From: Branchiostoma belcheri
Lineage: Eukaryota; Chordata; Leptocardii; Amphioxiformes; Branchiostomatidae
Assembly (NCBI RefSeq): GCF_001625305.1
Contig: NW_017803860.1
Span: 4,243-68,242, forward strand
Direction of reading: 5' to 3'
DNA: 64,000 nt
The position numbers and the translations under genes were made by a program. Below, piece by piece: positions 44,880-56,522 of this stretch; positions within the stretch are counted from its first letter, which is position 1; each line of letters starts with the position of its first letter. Below the pieces are notes generated by a model. That model searched no databases and was not told the DNA's origin. It saw only the letters and a program-made list of their open reading frames with translations.

Positions 44880-45130
44880 AAAATATGTACAAATGACTGC
44901 AACATAGCACGTCGGCAGTACTGCACCTGCGTGAAACCCGTAATGTGTTGTGCATAGCACTTCGGCAGAACGTCTCATATGAAAATTATAAGGTCGTATT
45001 CGCGCATAAAAGTTCAACACTCCGTCTGCAGTTTCCAAATGTTGTGTCGGAAAAAGTATCGTCTGCAACAGGCAAAATTCTGCGCAGTTCTGCGCAGGGC
45101 CGCAGGCGCAGTACGTTCTGCCGAACTACA
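44880..45130. mobile_element. GGCAGAACGTACTGCGCC-family copy, reverse orientation
   Basis: Ends at gcaggcgcagtacgttctgc and contains ggcagaacgtctcatatgaa, gtctgcagtttccaaatgttg and tgcacctgcgtgaaacccg, the reverse complement of parts of 16946-17145 and 28849-29070. Confidence 0.6.
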
Positions 45131-45653
45131 CAGTATGGAAAATATCAATTACATCAAGTTCTAATCTCAGTAATCCTGAGGAACCCAGCAGCACCTGGGC
45201 CGCGGAGGTTAGGAAGTATCAGGAGGAAGTCTGAAGGAGGCTGCAACACCCAAACAGACGATGGGATTTCAACCCAAGGAAATCCCTTAAATCACACTGC
45301 AGCTGGACATCGGGTCTAAAATTAAAGTAAGGAAAGTTACAGAAAACAAACGTGTGGAAAGGTGTGATCCACAACTCACCAAAGCCACGATTTCAAGCAA
45401 AACATGCTAATATACATCGTACATGACTTTGTACATTACCAGGTAGGCACTAGGTATATTTAAATCACTGCTTGCTTCACGAACTGTCAAAGCTTTGGAT
45501 CATCACTGGGCACTGGTCTTTCCAATAGGTTAAAGCTAACAAAAACTGAAAAACAAGTTGTCAAAAGGCACAATTCCCCACCCACCAAGGCTCTTCCTGT
45601 GGCTGACAAGTCGTGATGTAAAGGTGGCTGAGTACATGTTATTTGGCTAATTG
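45131..45653. other. Unassigned non-coding DNA
   Basis: No recognisable gene or repeat. Confidence 0.5.
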
Positions 45654-45662
45654 TGAGTGTGG

Positions 45663-45834
45663 TACTCTCCAAGCAGAGGTTTCGGTTTGAGGTTATTTTT
45701 TGGCATGTTTTGGGGCTTTTTTTATCGTGGTTTCTCTTTTGCGCTGGAATACCAGTGCAAAAGAGACACCCTGATAAAAAGCTCAAAAACATGCCAAAAA
45801 ATAACCTCAAACCGAAACCTCTGCTTGGAGAGTA
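45663..45834. mobile_element. Near-palindromic foldback element, 9-bp target duplication (Mutator-like size)
   Basis: 172 bp, almost entirely two ~84-bp reverse-complement arms starting TACTCTCCAAGCAGAGGTTT, with a five-base loop. TGAGTGTGG flanks both sides (45654-45662, 45835-45843). A 9-bp duplication with long inverted repeats is typical of Mutator-like elements. The overlapping frames here are palindrome shadows. Confidence 0.85.
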
Positions 45835-45843
45835 TGAGTGTGG

Positions 45844-46960
45844 CTGAGTTGTGTAAACTGGCAATTGTGGCCATGTGAATGCAGCCCTGTATAGTGGCTG
45901 TACATGTGTTATGTGGCTGACTACATGTATATGAATGCAGCCCTGTTTAGTGGCAGTGCCTATCTCTCCCATCTCAGGATAACCACACTAGAACTAAAGC
46001 CACTCCGTAAACCTCCCATGAAAGGTTCCGCAGGCTAAAAGCCTCCTGACTCTATAGACTTTTGAAGAGGCAAACAAATCAGTCCTGGCTGGATGAGATC
46101 AGACAAACATAGCGATGAGGCATGTAATCTGCTGGGCTGGGGCTGGGCTGGGGAGAAGAGCTTTTAGTTTACTTGGAGGGACTCATCCTAAAGATTGTAA
46201 TAGAAGTAAAGTCTATATTTAGATTCTACCCTTCATGACATATTCAGTTGAAATTTATATGTATGTTTGCACCACTGCAAACTAACCAAAAACTGCACCT
46301 GACTAGGGTTGTTTAACACTAAACTTTCAACACCCTTTCCCCTCAATCCGTGCAATCTTTTATCACTGTACAATGTAGAATTTTGAGCTGAGAGTGGCAC
46401 TAAAGACAGGGACGGTAATACTAAAAATTCTTCAGATACAACTACAAATAGTTAAGGTTCCTACACTGTAATACAAGATCAAGTGTTACATAATAATTAT
46501 TACATGCCATCAGTATATATTATTAACTACACTTGTGCAATACAACTTTACAAGAGCAAGCATACAGTTACTACATGGAGAAGAAAGCTAACATTTGCAA
46601 GCAAATGCAGTTTATTTCCCTCCCAATATTTGCCTTGCCTAAACTGTTGTTTGTCCTAAACTTTTGTTTATCCTCAAGTGATATTTTTGTTTTTGGACTG
46701 CTGCATCCTGGTGCAGTGCCCCCTTGCAGGAAGGGCAGTACTGCAGCCTGTTTGCTAAAGATGCTAATTTAACATCCAAATGCAAAACCATCAAATACAA
46801 ATTTCCACTCCAAAATATTAGGGGAAAATAAATTATAGACAATCATTGCCAAAATATTTCAATTTGGAAAAGAAGGTGAGATTATGTTACTTTTATTTGT
46901 ACTTTTATTTGTACATAATGTATACATGTAAGCTTCTGCTTGTGCTAAATGTGTGTTTTA
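45844..46960. other. Unassigned non-coding DNA
   Basis: No gene recognised. Confidence 0.5.
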
Positions 46961-46989
46961 ACAATCTGTTGTGTACATGTATGTGTTTT

Positions 46990-47050
46990 ATTTCTGTACG
47001 AGCCCTGGAAGATGAGCCTTTGGGGCTAAAGGGCATTAAATAAAGTGAGA
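46990..47050 (+). mobile_element. Possible retroposon 3' tail
   Basis: gagccctggaagatgagcct ttggggctaaagggcattaa ataaa is a compact motif with a short hairpin (agcctttggggct) followed by AATAAA, resembling the 3' tails of SINEs or LINEs. No body is recognisable upstream. Confidence 0.25.
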
Positions 47051-48357
47051 GAAAATGGGCAGTGCTGAAAGCTGTAATTTATCCATCATAATTTGCAGTC
47101 TGCCCAAAGAGACGCCGTTTTCATCTGTAAACTGATTTACGGCAGGAGAAGACACAAAGTGCCGGCCACCCCGATGATTAAGGTCGATAAATGCTCCACA
47201 ATTGAGTGGTGCAGAATCTGGGAGTATTTCCCAGCGGGCTCAAGCAATCAGCAACTGGACGGACAAACCGACCAGCTCCAAACTGGGCTGCTCTGGGCTG
47301 CCAGCTCCAGCTCTGGGCTGCCAGGAGTCAGGGCAGGGGAATAACTGTTACAATAACATTTGTGATTCAGTGGAGTTTGGTGGACGGGATGAATTTTAAC
47401 GTAAAACAAGCCTCTATAGTAGTGAAAATGCAGTTCAATTTCTGGTGTCTTGAATTTAAAAAGATAGAATTAATTGAAATAATAACTTGAAAACAGTGTC
47501 TGAGGGGAGTGAATATAATATTATAGATTCATGCAAGGTCTAGTCCTAGGCTCGTGAGCCGTCAGTTTGCATGTTATATTCATGGTGAATGTTTGCTAAA
47601 AAATGTCTAAGAACTCCCTCACTTATTATCAGTTAAGCATCTGTTGTTCCCTGAGAAAATTAATTGGTTCAGCCTTCATTGGTTCATCAAAATTTGCATA
47701 AATTATTATCTTGCACTTAGGTAATTACACACAAAAAAAATCAAAGACCATAGATAATCCTAAGTAGTATTTTTAAGATGTCCCCAAAGTCCTCAGCCAC
47801 CCTTCCTGACCACCTTAATGTACCAACTTCCACAGAGCTGTGCGTTTTCTACATTGTACAATGTACACTCAAGAGCGGCATTCACTATTGAATTATAAAA
47901 CATTATGAATATATTAGAGGACAAAACTCTGTTCATGATGACACAATCACTCCACTGGTAAGACTACCTTCTTTAATTAGTATAATAACCCCTTTTTTCC
48001 TGGCCTCAAACTTACTTCCCGATGTTTCACCCTCGGTGCATTTCAAACCTCAATCGAATCCTCCAACCGAAGGCGATTTACAGCAGTCAGAATGGAAGCA
48101 ATCTTCCCAACATGACATCCTGCCAATAAGAGCGCAGAATGGTCCCACCACATCATGATATGCCATTATCAGACTATCATATGCTCTAAGGGCTTCGCAG
48201 ATGGAGCAACAAAACTTTAATAGCGCCGTCCTCAACATCAGCCCACTGTACAGACCTGGCTCTATTGCTCAACTGTAATCTCCGCATCTAAATATACTTT
48301 TAAATTGGTTTCCCAGAGTTGAGTCTGCCGGCAAGGCGGCCTTTCAGGGGTCTGCTT
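47051..48357. other. Unassigned non-coding DNA
   Basis: 47090-47200 is non-repetitive with balanced composition and could be conserved, but I recognise nothing in it. Confidence 0.4.
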
Positions 48358-49435
48358 TTCAGTAACTACTGCTGATAGTATCACTGCCATAATGCAGTAT
48401 TCCCTACTCTGGTTTGTCAGTAACTACTGCTGATAGTATCACTGCCATAATGCAGTATTCCCTACTCTGGTTTGTCAGTAACTACTGCTGATAGTATCAC
48501 TGCTTTTAATGCAGTATTCCCTACTCTGGTTTGTCAGTAACTACTGCTGATAGTATCACTGTCATTAATGCAGTATTCCCTACTCTGGTTTGTCAGTAAC
48601 TACTGCTGATAGTAACACTGCCATAATGCAGTATTCTCTACTCTGGTTTGTCAGCAACTACTGCTGATAGTATCACTGCTTTTAATGCAGTATTCCCTAC
48701 TCTGGTTTGTCAGTAACTACTGCTGATAGTATCACTGTCATTAATGCAGTATTCCCTACTCTGGTTTGTCAGTAACTACTGCCGATAGTATCACTACCAT
48801 TAATGCTGTATTCCCTACTCTGGTTTGTCAGTAACTACTGCTGATAGTATCACTGCCATAATGCAGTATTCTCTACTCTGGTTTGTCAGCAACTACTGCT
48901 GATAGTATCACTGCTTTTAATGCAGTATTCCCTACTCTGGTTTGTCAGTAACTACTGCTGATAGTATCACTGTCATTAATGCAGTATTCCCTACTCTGGT
49001 TTGTCAGTAACTACTGCCGATAGTATCACTACCATTAATGCTGTATTCCCTACTCTGGTTTGTCAGTAACTACTGCTGATAGTATCACTGCCATTAATGC
49101 AGTATTCCCTACTCTGGTTTGTCAGTAACTACTGCTGATAGTATCACTGCCATAATGCAGTATTCTCTACTCTGGTTTGTCAGTAACTACTGCCGATAGT
49201 ATCACTACCATTAATGCTGTATTCCCTACTCTGGTTTGTCAGTAACTACTGCTGATAGTATCACTGCCGATAATGCAGTATTCCCTACTCTGGTTTGTCA
49301 GTAACTACTGCTGATAGTATCACTGCCATTAATGCAGTATTCCCTACTCTGGTTTGTCAGTAACTACTGCTGATAGTATCACTGTCATTAATGCAGTATT
49401 CCCTACTCTGGTTTGTCAGTAACTACTGCTGATAG
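48358..49435. repeat. ~59-bp satellite array with higher-order pattern (left part)
   Basis: About 18 units of cagtaactactgctgatagt + atcactgccattaatgcagt + attccctactctggtttgt. Variants (gccataatgcag...attctc, gcttttaatgcag, gtcattaatgcag, ccgatag...accattaatgctg) recur in the same order, a four-unit higher-order repeat of ~237 bp seen at 48608-48840 and 48841-49075. Confidence 0.95.
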
Positions 49436-49482
49436 CGGGGTGTAGGGGCTCTGGGTAGTGGTCAGTACCTCGGGTTTGCACA

Positions 49483-50132
49483 CCGAACCAGGGAACATGC
49501 CCTGGGCTTGCACATCGTACCTTGGTCCGTATCCTTGGTTGCCTGTCTGCTGCACCCGACAAAAACATCAGTCGGGTGGACAGGCACCACCGTACCTCAC
49601 CTATCCCTAAACTCTCACGTGTTGGCTCCAAGCGCCACACCCCGGTACACCGCTTCAGCAGGCGGGCGAAACCACGTGAGGGGCCATGTCCCCAGCTATG
49701 GGTCAAATAGCTGCATCCCTGCTCATCCCCAGTCGTCCTGATTATGTCTTGCCACTGGATTAGGAAGAGCCGGGACGAGAGGGTGAGGCTGGCTGACNNN
49801 NNNNNNNNNNNNNNNNNCCGAACCAGGGAACATGCCCTGGGCTTGCACATCGTACCTTGGTCCGTATCCTTGGTTGCCTGTCTGCTGCACCCGACAAAAA
49901 CATCAGTCGGGTGGACAGGCACCACCGTACCTCACCTATCCCTAAACTCTCACGTGTTGGCTCCAAGCGCCACACCCCGGTACACCGCTTCAGCAGGCGG
50001 GCGAAACCACGTGAGGGGCCATGTCCCCAGCTATGGGTCAAATAGCTGCATCCCTGCTCATCCCCAGTCGTCCTGATTATGTCTTGCCACTGGATTAGGA
50101 AGAGCCGGGACGAGAGGGTGAGGCTGGCTGAC
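49483..50132 (+). repeat. Identical 315-bp copies on both sides of an assembly gap
   Basis: 49483-49797 and 49818-50132 read the same (ccgaaccagggaacatgccc ... gggtgaggctggctgac), separated only by 20 N. Either a tandemly repeated 5' UTR or, more likely, unmerged overlapping contig ends. Confidence 0.93.
49798..49817. other. Assembly gap (20 N)
   Basis: Twenty unknown bases of fixed-size appearance. Translations across it contain X residues and should be ignored. Confidence 0.99.
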
Positions 50133-50416
50133 TTTGCGCGACCCTTCCTCACCTTAATCCACATCAGAAGCGCAAGTCCTGACTTCAAAAGTCCTGTGGC
50201 GATGGGGGAGCGGCGAAACAGCAAGTGCGGATTACACCCAAGCTGCAGCCGTAAACCTGCACACAGGCGACTTAGGCTATTGGGTCGTCTTCCACTGACT
50301 TGAGGCAGAAGTGGAACCCGGCAGCAACCTATGTGACCGAGCAGCCCTCTTTAGGATAGCTCTGCTCGCCTCCGCAGCATGAGGACGGGGCTAGAAAAGG
50401 TGCCCCAAACATAGCC

Positions 50417-53400
50417 TGCCTCAACCCAACCCGACCAGCAGGCCGCGGCTGGAGGGAATCCCAAATCTTGCGGTCGAAACAGAAATGCAAAGAAAGTAAA
50501 TGAAACTACAGTCACCTTAGGCACATGGAACGTCCGGACTTTACTGGACAGTGCCAAGGCGGACAGACCTAGTCGGCGAACAGCACTCGTGGCAAGAGAA
50601 CTTGCCCGTTACAACATTGATATAGCTGCCCTTAGTGAGACCCGTATACCCGGTGAAGGCAAGCTGTCCGAACCAGGAGGAGGGTATACATTCTTCTGGA
50701 GTGGTCGCAGTGAGAAGGATCGAAGGGAAGCAGGTGTTGGCTTTGCTATAAAAACTCACCTTGTCCCCAAACTTGCAAGCTTACCCAGAGGCATTAATGA
50801 CCGTCTCATGACCCTCAAACTCCCTCTTGGACAAAACAAGAATGTAACAATAATTAGTAGTTATGCTCCCACAATGACCAATCCTCAGGAGGCTAAAGAC
50901 AAGTTTTATGAGGAGCTTGATCGCCTCATCTCGGCTGTCCCCAAGAAAGATAAGGTCATCATTCTTGGTGACCTAAACGCTAGAGTAGGGAAGGACTACA
51001 AAACGTGGAATGGTACTATTGGACATCATGGTGTTGGAAAATGCAACAGCAATGGGCTACTGCTCTTGAAGCTCTGCTCCATTCACGAACTCATCATCAC
51101 CAACACCCTCTTTCGCCTACCCAAGCGGAAGAGAACATCCTGGATGCACACTCGATCAAAACATTGGCACTTGATCGACTACGTGATCACGAGGAGACAG
51201 GACAGACAGGACGTACTGGTCACAAAAGCTATGTGTGGAGCCGAATGTTGGACAGACCACCGGCTGATCGTGTCCAGAGTCAAACTTCGTATCCAGCCAA
51301 AAAGACGTCCTCAGGGAAAAAAGACCTGCAAGAGACTGGATACTACCAAAACTCAAAGCAGGAGGAGACCTCAGTAGAGCTTGCTAATGATCTCAACAGA
51401 AAACTGAAAGATCTCCGCATGGGTGAATCCTCTGTGGAGGACGATTGGTCGACACTCAAGAAAACTGTATATTCAACAGCCCTTGAGCACCTGGGTTCAA
51501 CAAAGCGGAAGAACCAAGACTGGTTCGACGAGAACGACCCACAGATTTCATCCCTACTGGCTCAAAAGCACCATCTCCACAGACTCGCCATGAACGACCC
51601 TGCATCAATTGCCAAAAAGACTGCCTTCACTAACATTCGTAGAGAGGTTCAGAACCGTCTCAGACAGATGCAGGATGACTGGCTCAGCAAAAAGCGGATG
51701 AAATCCAAGCCTATGCTGACATGAAAGACTCTAAACGTTTTTACGACGGAATTAGAGCACTGTATGGACCCCAAGCCTCAAGCTCGTCCCCTCTCCTTAG
51801 TGCTGATGGGGCAACACTCATCACAGATCGAGCCAAGATTCTGGATCGGTGGGCTGAACACTTCGAAGCTGTCCTAAACCGCCCATCCAACATCAACAAT
51901 GCAGCTATTGAACGTCTCCCACAGATCCCAGTTAACCAAGAGCTGGATATACTGCCGTCCCTCTCCGAGACTCAGAAGGCCATCAGCCAAATGAGCAACG
52001 GAAAAGCGCCAGGCCTCGATGGCATTCCAGCCGAGGTATACAAGTCTGGAGGACATGTGCTAACCCAGAAGCTAACTGACATCTTTTGTGCCATGTGGGA
52101 GAAAGGTACAATCCCCCAGGACTTCAAAGATGCCTCTATTGTACACATCTACAAACGGAAAGGAAACCGTCAGTCCTGCGACAACCATCGTGGCATCTCA
52201 CTCTTGTGCATAGCCGGCAAGATCCTAGCAAGAATCCTTCTAAACCGCCTCATCAAACACCTTGAACAAGGTCACCTTCCGGAGAGCCAGTGTGGCTTCC
52301 GAGCTGGCAGAGGCACAGTGGACATGATCTTTGCAGCCAGACAACTCCAAGAGAAATGTCAAGAACAACACAAGGATCTATACACCACCTTCATCGACCT
52401 AACTAAGGCCTTTGACTTGGTGAGTAGAGAGGGCTATGGAAGATCATGGCCAAGTTCGGCTGCCCAGAACGCTTCACCTCCATGATACGACAGTTCCATG
52501 AAGGTATGACAGCCCGTGTCCAAGACGATGGAGAAACCTCCACAGCCTTTCCAGTGACCAATGGAGTGAAGCAAGGGTGTGTCTTGGCACCAACCCTATT
52601 CAGTATTGTCTTCACAGCCATGCTGACTGATGCCTTTCACGGCACCAAGGAGGGAATAGACATCAAATACAGAACAGACGGGAAGTTACTAAACCAACGT
52701 CGCCTGCTTGCGCTAACGAAGGTGAAGCACACAGTCCTGAAAGACTTCCTCTTCGCCGATGACTGTGCCCTTAATGCCACAAGCGGACAGGATATGCAAG
52801 TATCAACCGACAGGTTCTCTGGGGCTTGTGACAACTTTGGTCTCATCATCAGCACCAAAAAGACGGAAGTCTTGTACCAACCACGTCCCGGCAAACCTTA
52901 CAAGGAACCTTGTGTCACAGTTCATGGCCAAGTCCTAAACCCTGTGGACAAGTTCACCTACTTGGGCAGTACCATGTCACGGCAGGCAAACATAGATGAG
53001 GAAGTGAACGGCAGAATCTCTAAGGCCAGCAGTGCTTTTGGGAGACTTCGACGCAATGTCTGGGACCGAAGGGGAATCAAGCTCAGCACAAAACTTAAAG
53101 TGTAATCAGGCAGTAGTCATTACTACTCTTCTCTATGCCTGTGAGACTTGGACAGTTTACAGAAGACATGCAAAACAACTAAATCACTTCCACACAACAT
53201 GCCTTCGTAGACTCCTTAAAATTCATTGGCAAGACCACACCCCAGATACGGAGGTACTTTCCCGTGCCAACATGCCCAGCATTCACACCCTCATAGAGAA
53301 AGCCCAAGCAAGGTGGGCAGGACACGTCCGACGGATGAACGACAGCCGCATACCCAAAATGCTGCTGTATGGGGAACTGGCTGAAGGCAAAAGGCTAGCG

Positions 53401-53703
53401 GGCCGCCCCAAGCTCCGCTTCAAGGACAGCCTCAAGGCAACTCTGAAGAGCCTCAGCATTCCTGTCGAAAACTGGGAGGACGCTGCCACTGACCGTCACC
53501 AGTGGCGCAGACTAGTCCACCAGGGCGCCGAGCTTGCTGAGCGTCGTCGCATCAGCCTGGCTGTCAGTAAGCGGGAGGCACGAAAGGCGAGAGAGAAAAA
53601 CCCGTCTCTGCAACCACTACCTGAGCACAAGTGTGACGTCTGCGGCAGGTGCTTCCGGGCTAGAATTGGGCTCGTCAGCCACACCCGGACACACAAGGAC
53701 TGA
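50417..53703 (+). pseudogene. LINE ORF: APE endonuclease, reverse transcriptase, C2H2 finger (frameshifted)
   Basis: The frame opens after TAG at ~50414. Endonuclease: GTWNVRTLL, AALSETRIP, GDLNARVGKD, WTDHRLIVSR (50510-51290). Reverse transcriptase: GKAPGLDGIPAEVY, CDNHRGISLL, FRAGRGTVDMI, FIDLTKAFD, GVKQGCVLAPTLF and the catalytic FADD box (52000-52760). Tail: YLGSTMSRQANIDEE, LLYACETWTV, ARWAGHVRRMND, GRPKLRFKD, and a C-X2-C-X12-H-X3-H finger near the stop. Frame changes occur near 51335-51380, ~51695, ~52430 (one-base losses or equivalent) and ~53101 (one-base gain), so no intact protein is made from this copy. The first in-frame ATG after the opening is 50589, inside the conserved domain, so the true start is upstream or lost. 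Confidence 0.93.
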
Positions 53704-53739
53704 AGTTGGGGTCATCATCGACTGCGATGGACGAACATC

Positions 53740-53890
53740 ACTGCTGATAGTATCACTGCCATTAATGCTGTATTCCCTACTCTGGTTTGTCAGTAACTAC
53801 TGCTGATAGTATCACTGTCATTAATGCTGTATTCCCTACTCTGGTTTGTCAGTAACTACTGCTGATAGTATCACTGCCATTAATGCTGGT
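53740..53890. repeat. Satellite array, right part
   Basis: About 2.5 units of the ~59-bp satellite continue after the LINE, mostly of the gccattaatgctg variant, then end at ggtatcagcctctcccagct. Confidence 0.95.
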
Positions 53891-54915
53891 ATCAGCCTCT
53901 CCCAGCTAGGCTTCTACTGAGGTAGGACTGATGCTGGCACTGGCCAAACCACCCACATTTGGGCAGTTTGCATTTCTCATGAACACAATTGTGTGTGATG
54001 TGATATCATCATTATGGGTACAGTAGCCACTATCAGCACTAGACAGTGCCTGCTGGCAACAAGAGCACAGTACAATTTTGTGCGTTTGGGGATATTGTAT
54101 TTGTCATAAAAACTCATTTCACTGCTTTCAGTGATATTATCGTTTTATGACTACAATATCCCAACCTGCAGTTATACAGACAAATGTTAATATTGTTACT
54201 AAGAGCACATCTACAACTTACAAGCCATGAATAAAAGTATTTTGTGCATTTGGGCAATTTTGTATTTGTCATGCTTTATCATGTAATGGTATCATGACAG
54301 TTAATGCCAGCTATCAGTATCAGACATAACCGGCTTGTCCTTAATGCTGACAGACAAGCAATACACTCAAAGTTCCTGCATTAGGGAAACATAGTTATGT
54401 TAACAATATGAATGCTGAACAAAGTCAGTTATCAGAGGTAGACAGTCTGGGTTCAGACATGTAGAATTGCTAAGACTACATTTTGTACCCAGGAGTGATG
54501 TTCCATGCATCCGTAACTCACAAAGCCAAGGTGTTAGATTGGGATGGAGTAAGCTCAGGGGAAAAGATTGGTAAGAAAAATTATTTAATAATTTCCCAAT
54601 GCAAGACAATTTAAATTTTCAGTTTCCTAGTTGAGATTAAAGGTACATACATAATAAGATAAAGCTGGGCTAGAAGTAAAAAAAATCTTTCCTGCTCCAA
54701 TCAAATCCTGAACGGACCAGCCCAGATAATTAACGTTATAATTAAGCAAACAGAACTAACGAAGCAGGGGATGTAGAACAGCTTCTGAGGGAGCGTTCGC
54801 CCCTGGACAGGCCGAGCAGGGTTCAAATTGGAGCAGACAGGGTAATTTCACGGCAGGTCCGCAGATCCAAACCTCCCTTTTCTCTCCTTCCTGATCAATT
54901 CTCTTCATTCCACCA
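53891..54915. other. Unassigned non-coding DNA
   Basis: Two loose copies of tgtgcgtttggggatattgt-/ttgtgcatttgggcaatttt-like text (54078, 54241). No gene recognised. Confidence 0.5.
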
Positions 54916-55131
54916 CAGCCTGGCTGGTGCCAGGGAAGAAAAGGGAGAGGCTGTGCTTCTGTGGAAACATTGATTTTTTCACACACAGAACTGGACTGGA
55001 CCACCTTACGGAGGGGGTGTAGCTGGCTGGTGCCAAGGAAAGAAAAGGGAGAGGCTGTACTTTGGTGGAAACATTGATTTTTTTCAGACACAGAACTGGA
55101 CTGGACCACCTTATATAATTATGGAGGGGGG
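54916..55131. repeat. ~107-bp tandem duplication
   Basis: agcctggctggtgccaggga ... ggaaacattgattttttcac ... gaactggactggaccacctta occurs twice (54916-55015; 55021-55115) with small indels. Confidence 0.9.
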
Positions 55132-55629
55132 GGCAGAAATGGTAATAGTGTTACATTACAAGTCTAACCTTTACCGACATAACATCTCATGTAAACTGCA
55201 GATATATCAGCTCTGTAATTACACAAGTTTCCACAGAAAGCAGCCAGCCGCGTAACGTTTATCTCCAGGACAATCTTGCTAAATTGGTCGTTAGTACTGT
55301 TCGTTAGTGTGACTAATCACTCTCCTCACTCGACTTCAGCTGTTAATTGATCTATGCCTCATTTGTATGCAAATTCAGCATCAGAAATGCAAACCTGTAA
55401 GCTGCAACTCAAAGGAGTTTTCTAGATAGCAGGTAAAAAATGTAAATTATGGACAACCATTCAGACAATTAACAGCATTTTGTAGAAAGTTTTACCAAGG
55501 CCAGGTACGATTATTGAAAACGTGCTTTCAGTATTGCAGGTAACAGAAGAAATGTGTTTCCAGCTCGGTCAATAATGTTCTTTCAGCACTAAGGACAGCA
55601 CCAACAGACTTACATGTAGGTACACAGTA
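55132..55629. other. Unassigned non-coding DNA
   Basis: No recognisable feature. Confidence 0.5.
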
Positions 55630-55961
55630 CAGGGCTGGAAATACTGGGCTGGAAATACTGGGTGCATGAGCACTTTTGTACACCCAAATTTGGAGCTGTG
55701 CACCCAATTTTTTTCTGTAAGTGCACCAGTGCACCCAAATATTTTCTTAGGTTTTCATATGTCAAGATATTAAATCTATTAGAATTCAGCGAATTCTTAA
55801 CATCCAATTGTCAGAAAAATAATATCAAAAATATTGTTGTAGTACTTTCCTTTGGAAATGAAACATAATTAGCTTTTGACACTTTACTCATTTCATTTTT
55901 TACGGTGCACCCAAAATATTTGCACCAGTGCACCTATTTCCAAAAATGAATTTCAAGCCCT
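55630..55961. mobile_element. GGGCTNGAAAT-terminated MITE
   Basis: Left cagggctggaaatactgggc, right gaatttcaagccctag (inverted). Subterminal regions are rich in GGTGCAC/GTGCACC on both sides and form long imperfect inverted repeats; the middle is AT-rich. 332 bp, non-coding. Confidence 0.65.
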
Positions 55962-56435
55962 AGGCACATGTATGTAGTTATAGCATGAAGGCATGTGGAG
56001 TTGGTTGCCAAACCCTCTGCCCTTACAGAGATACAACAGTGCACTCTTCATGCCTGCTATTCACAGATATGTACTTACTTCTATGCCCTCTGCAGACTTT
56101 ATAACCCTAAATGGCACCTGTAAATCTTCGTGAGTTTGAGATGTTTAAACAATCGGGAGCATCGCTGCTGTCAGAGTAAACAGGACGTGTATAAAGCATG
56201 GCCACTAAAGCGGGCGCCTTATCTACTAATGGCACATCCCTGCATCCAGTTATGGCCTTTTAAAAACACTCGTGCTTAGTTATGGCATGCACTTCTCATG
56301 TCCACAAATCACTGCAGAATGTACACATCAAACTGCACAGGACACAATGTACATGAAAAACACATAATACATGCCAGTACACATGCACATATACATGCCA
56401 GTACTGGGGCATCCTATATCAGAATGTTCACATTA
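55962..56435. other. Unassigned non-coding DNA
   Basis: No gene recognised; a few acatgcca(gt)ac repeats. Confidence 0.5.
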
Positions 56436-56522
56436 CAGGGCTGGAAGTACTGGGTGCATGTGAACCTTAATTCTGGGTGCACTAGCCAGTAGGGTGGACA
56501 TGCACCCAGTATTTTGAGCCCC
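56436..56522. mobile_element. Short internally deleted copy of the GGGCTNGAAAT family
   Basis: cagggctggaagtactgggt at the left and acccagtattttgagccccg at the right are inverted; only 87 bp remain. Confidence 0.65.

Larger units (their letters stand above)
49425..53750 (+). mobile_element. Nearly full-length APE-type non-LTR retrotransposon inserted in the satellite
   Basis: The insert 49436-53739 is bracketed by ACTGCTGATAG (49425-49435 and 53740-53750), a piece of the satellite unit that resumes right after. It has a ~1-kb 5' region, one long frameshifted ORF and a 36-bp 3' UTR (ending gcgatggacgaacatc) with no poly(A). Without the duplicated 315 bp plus gap it is about 4.0 kb. Clade not assigned. 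Confidence 0.92.

Noticed and set aside
45487-45972. 161-codon minus-strand frame
   Set aside because: Its central part lies in the palindromic foldback element and is also open on the other strand; no homology recognised.
49416-50224. Frames of 154-169 codons with X residues
   Set aside because: They cross the N gap in the LINE 5' region and mirror the duplicated 315-bp block.
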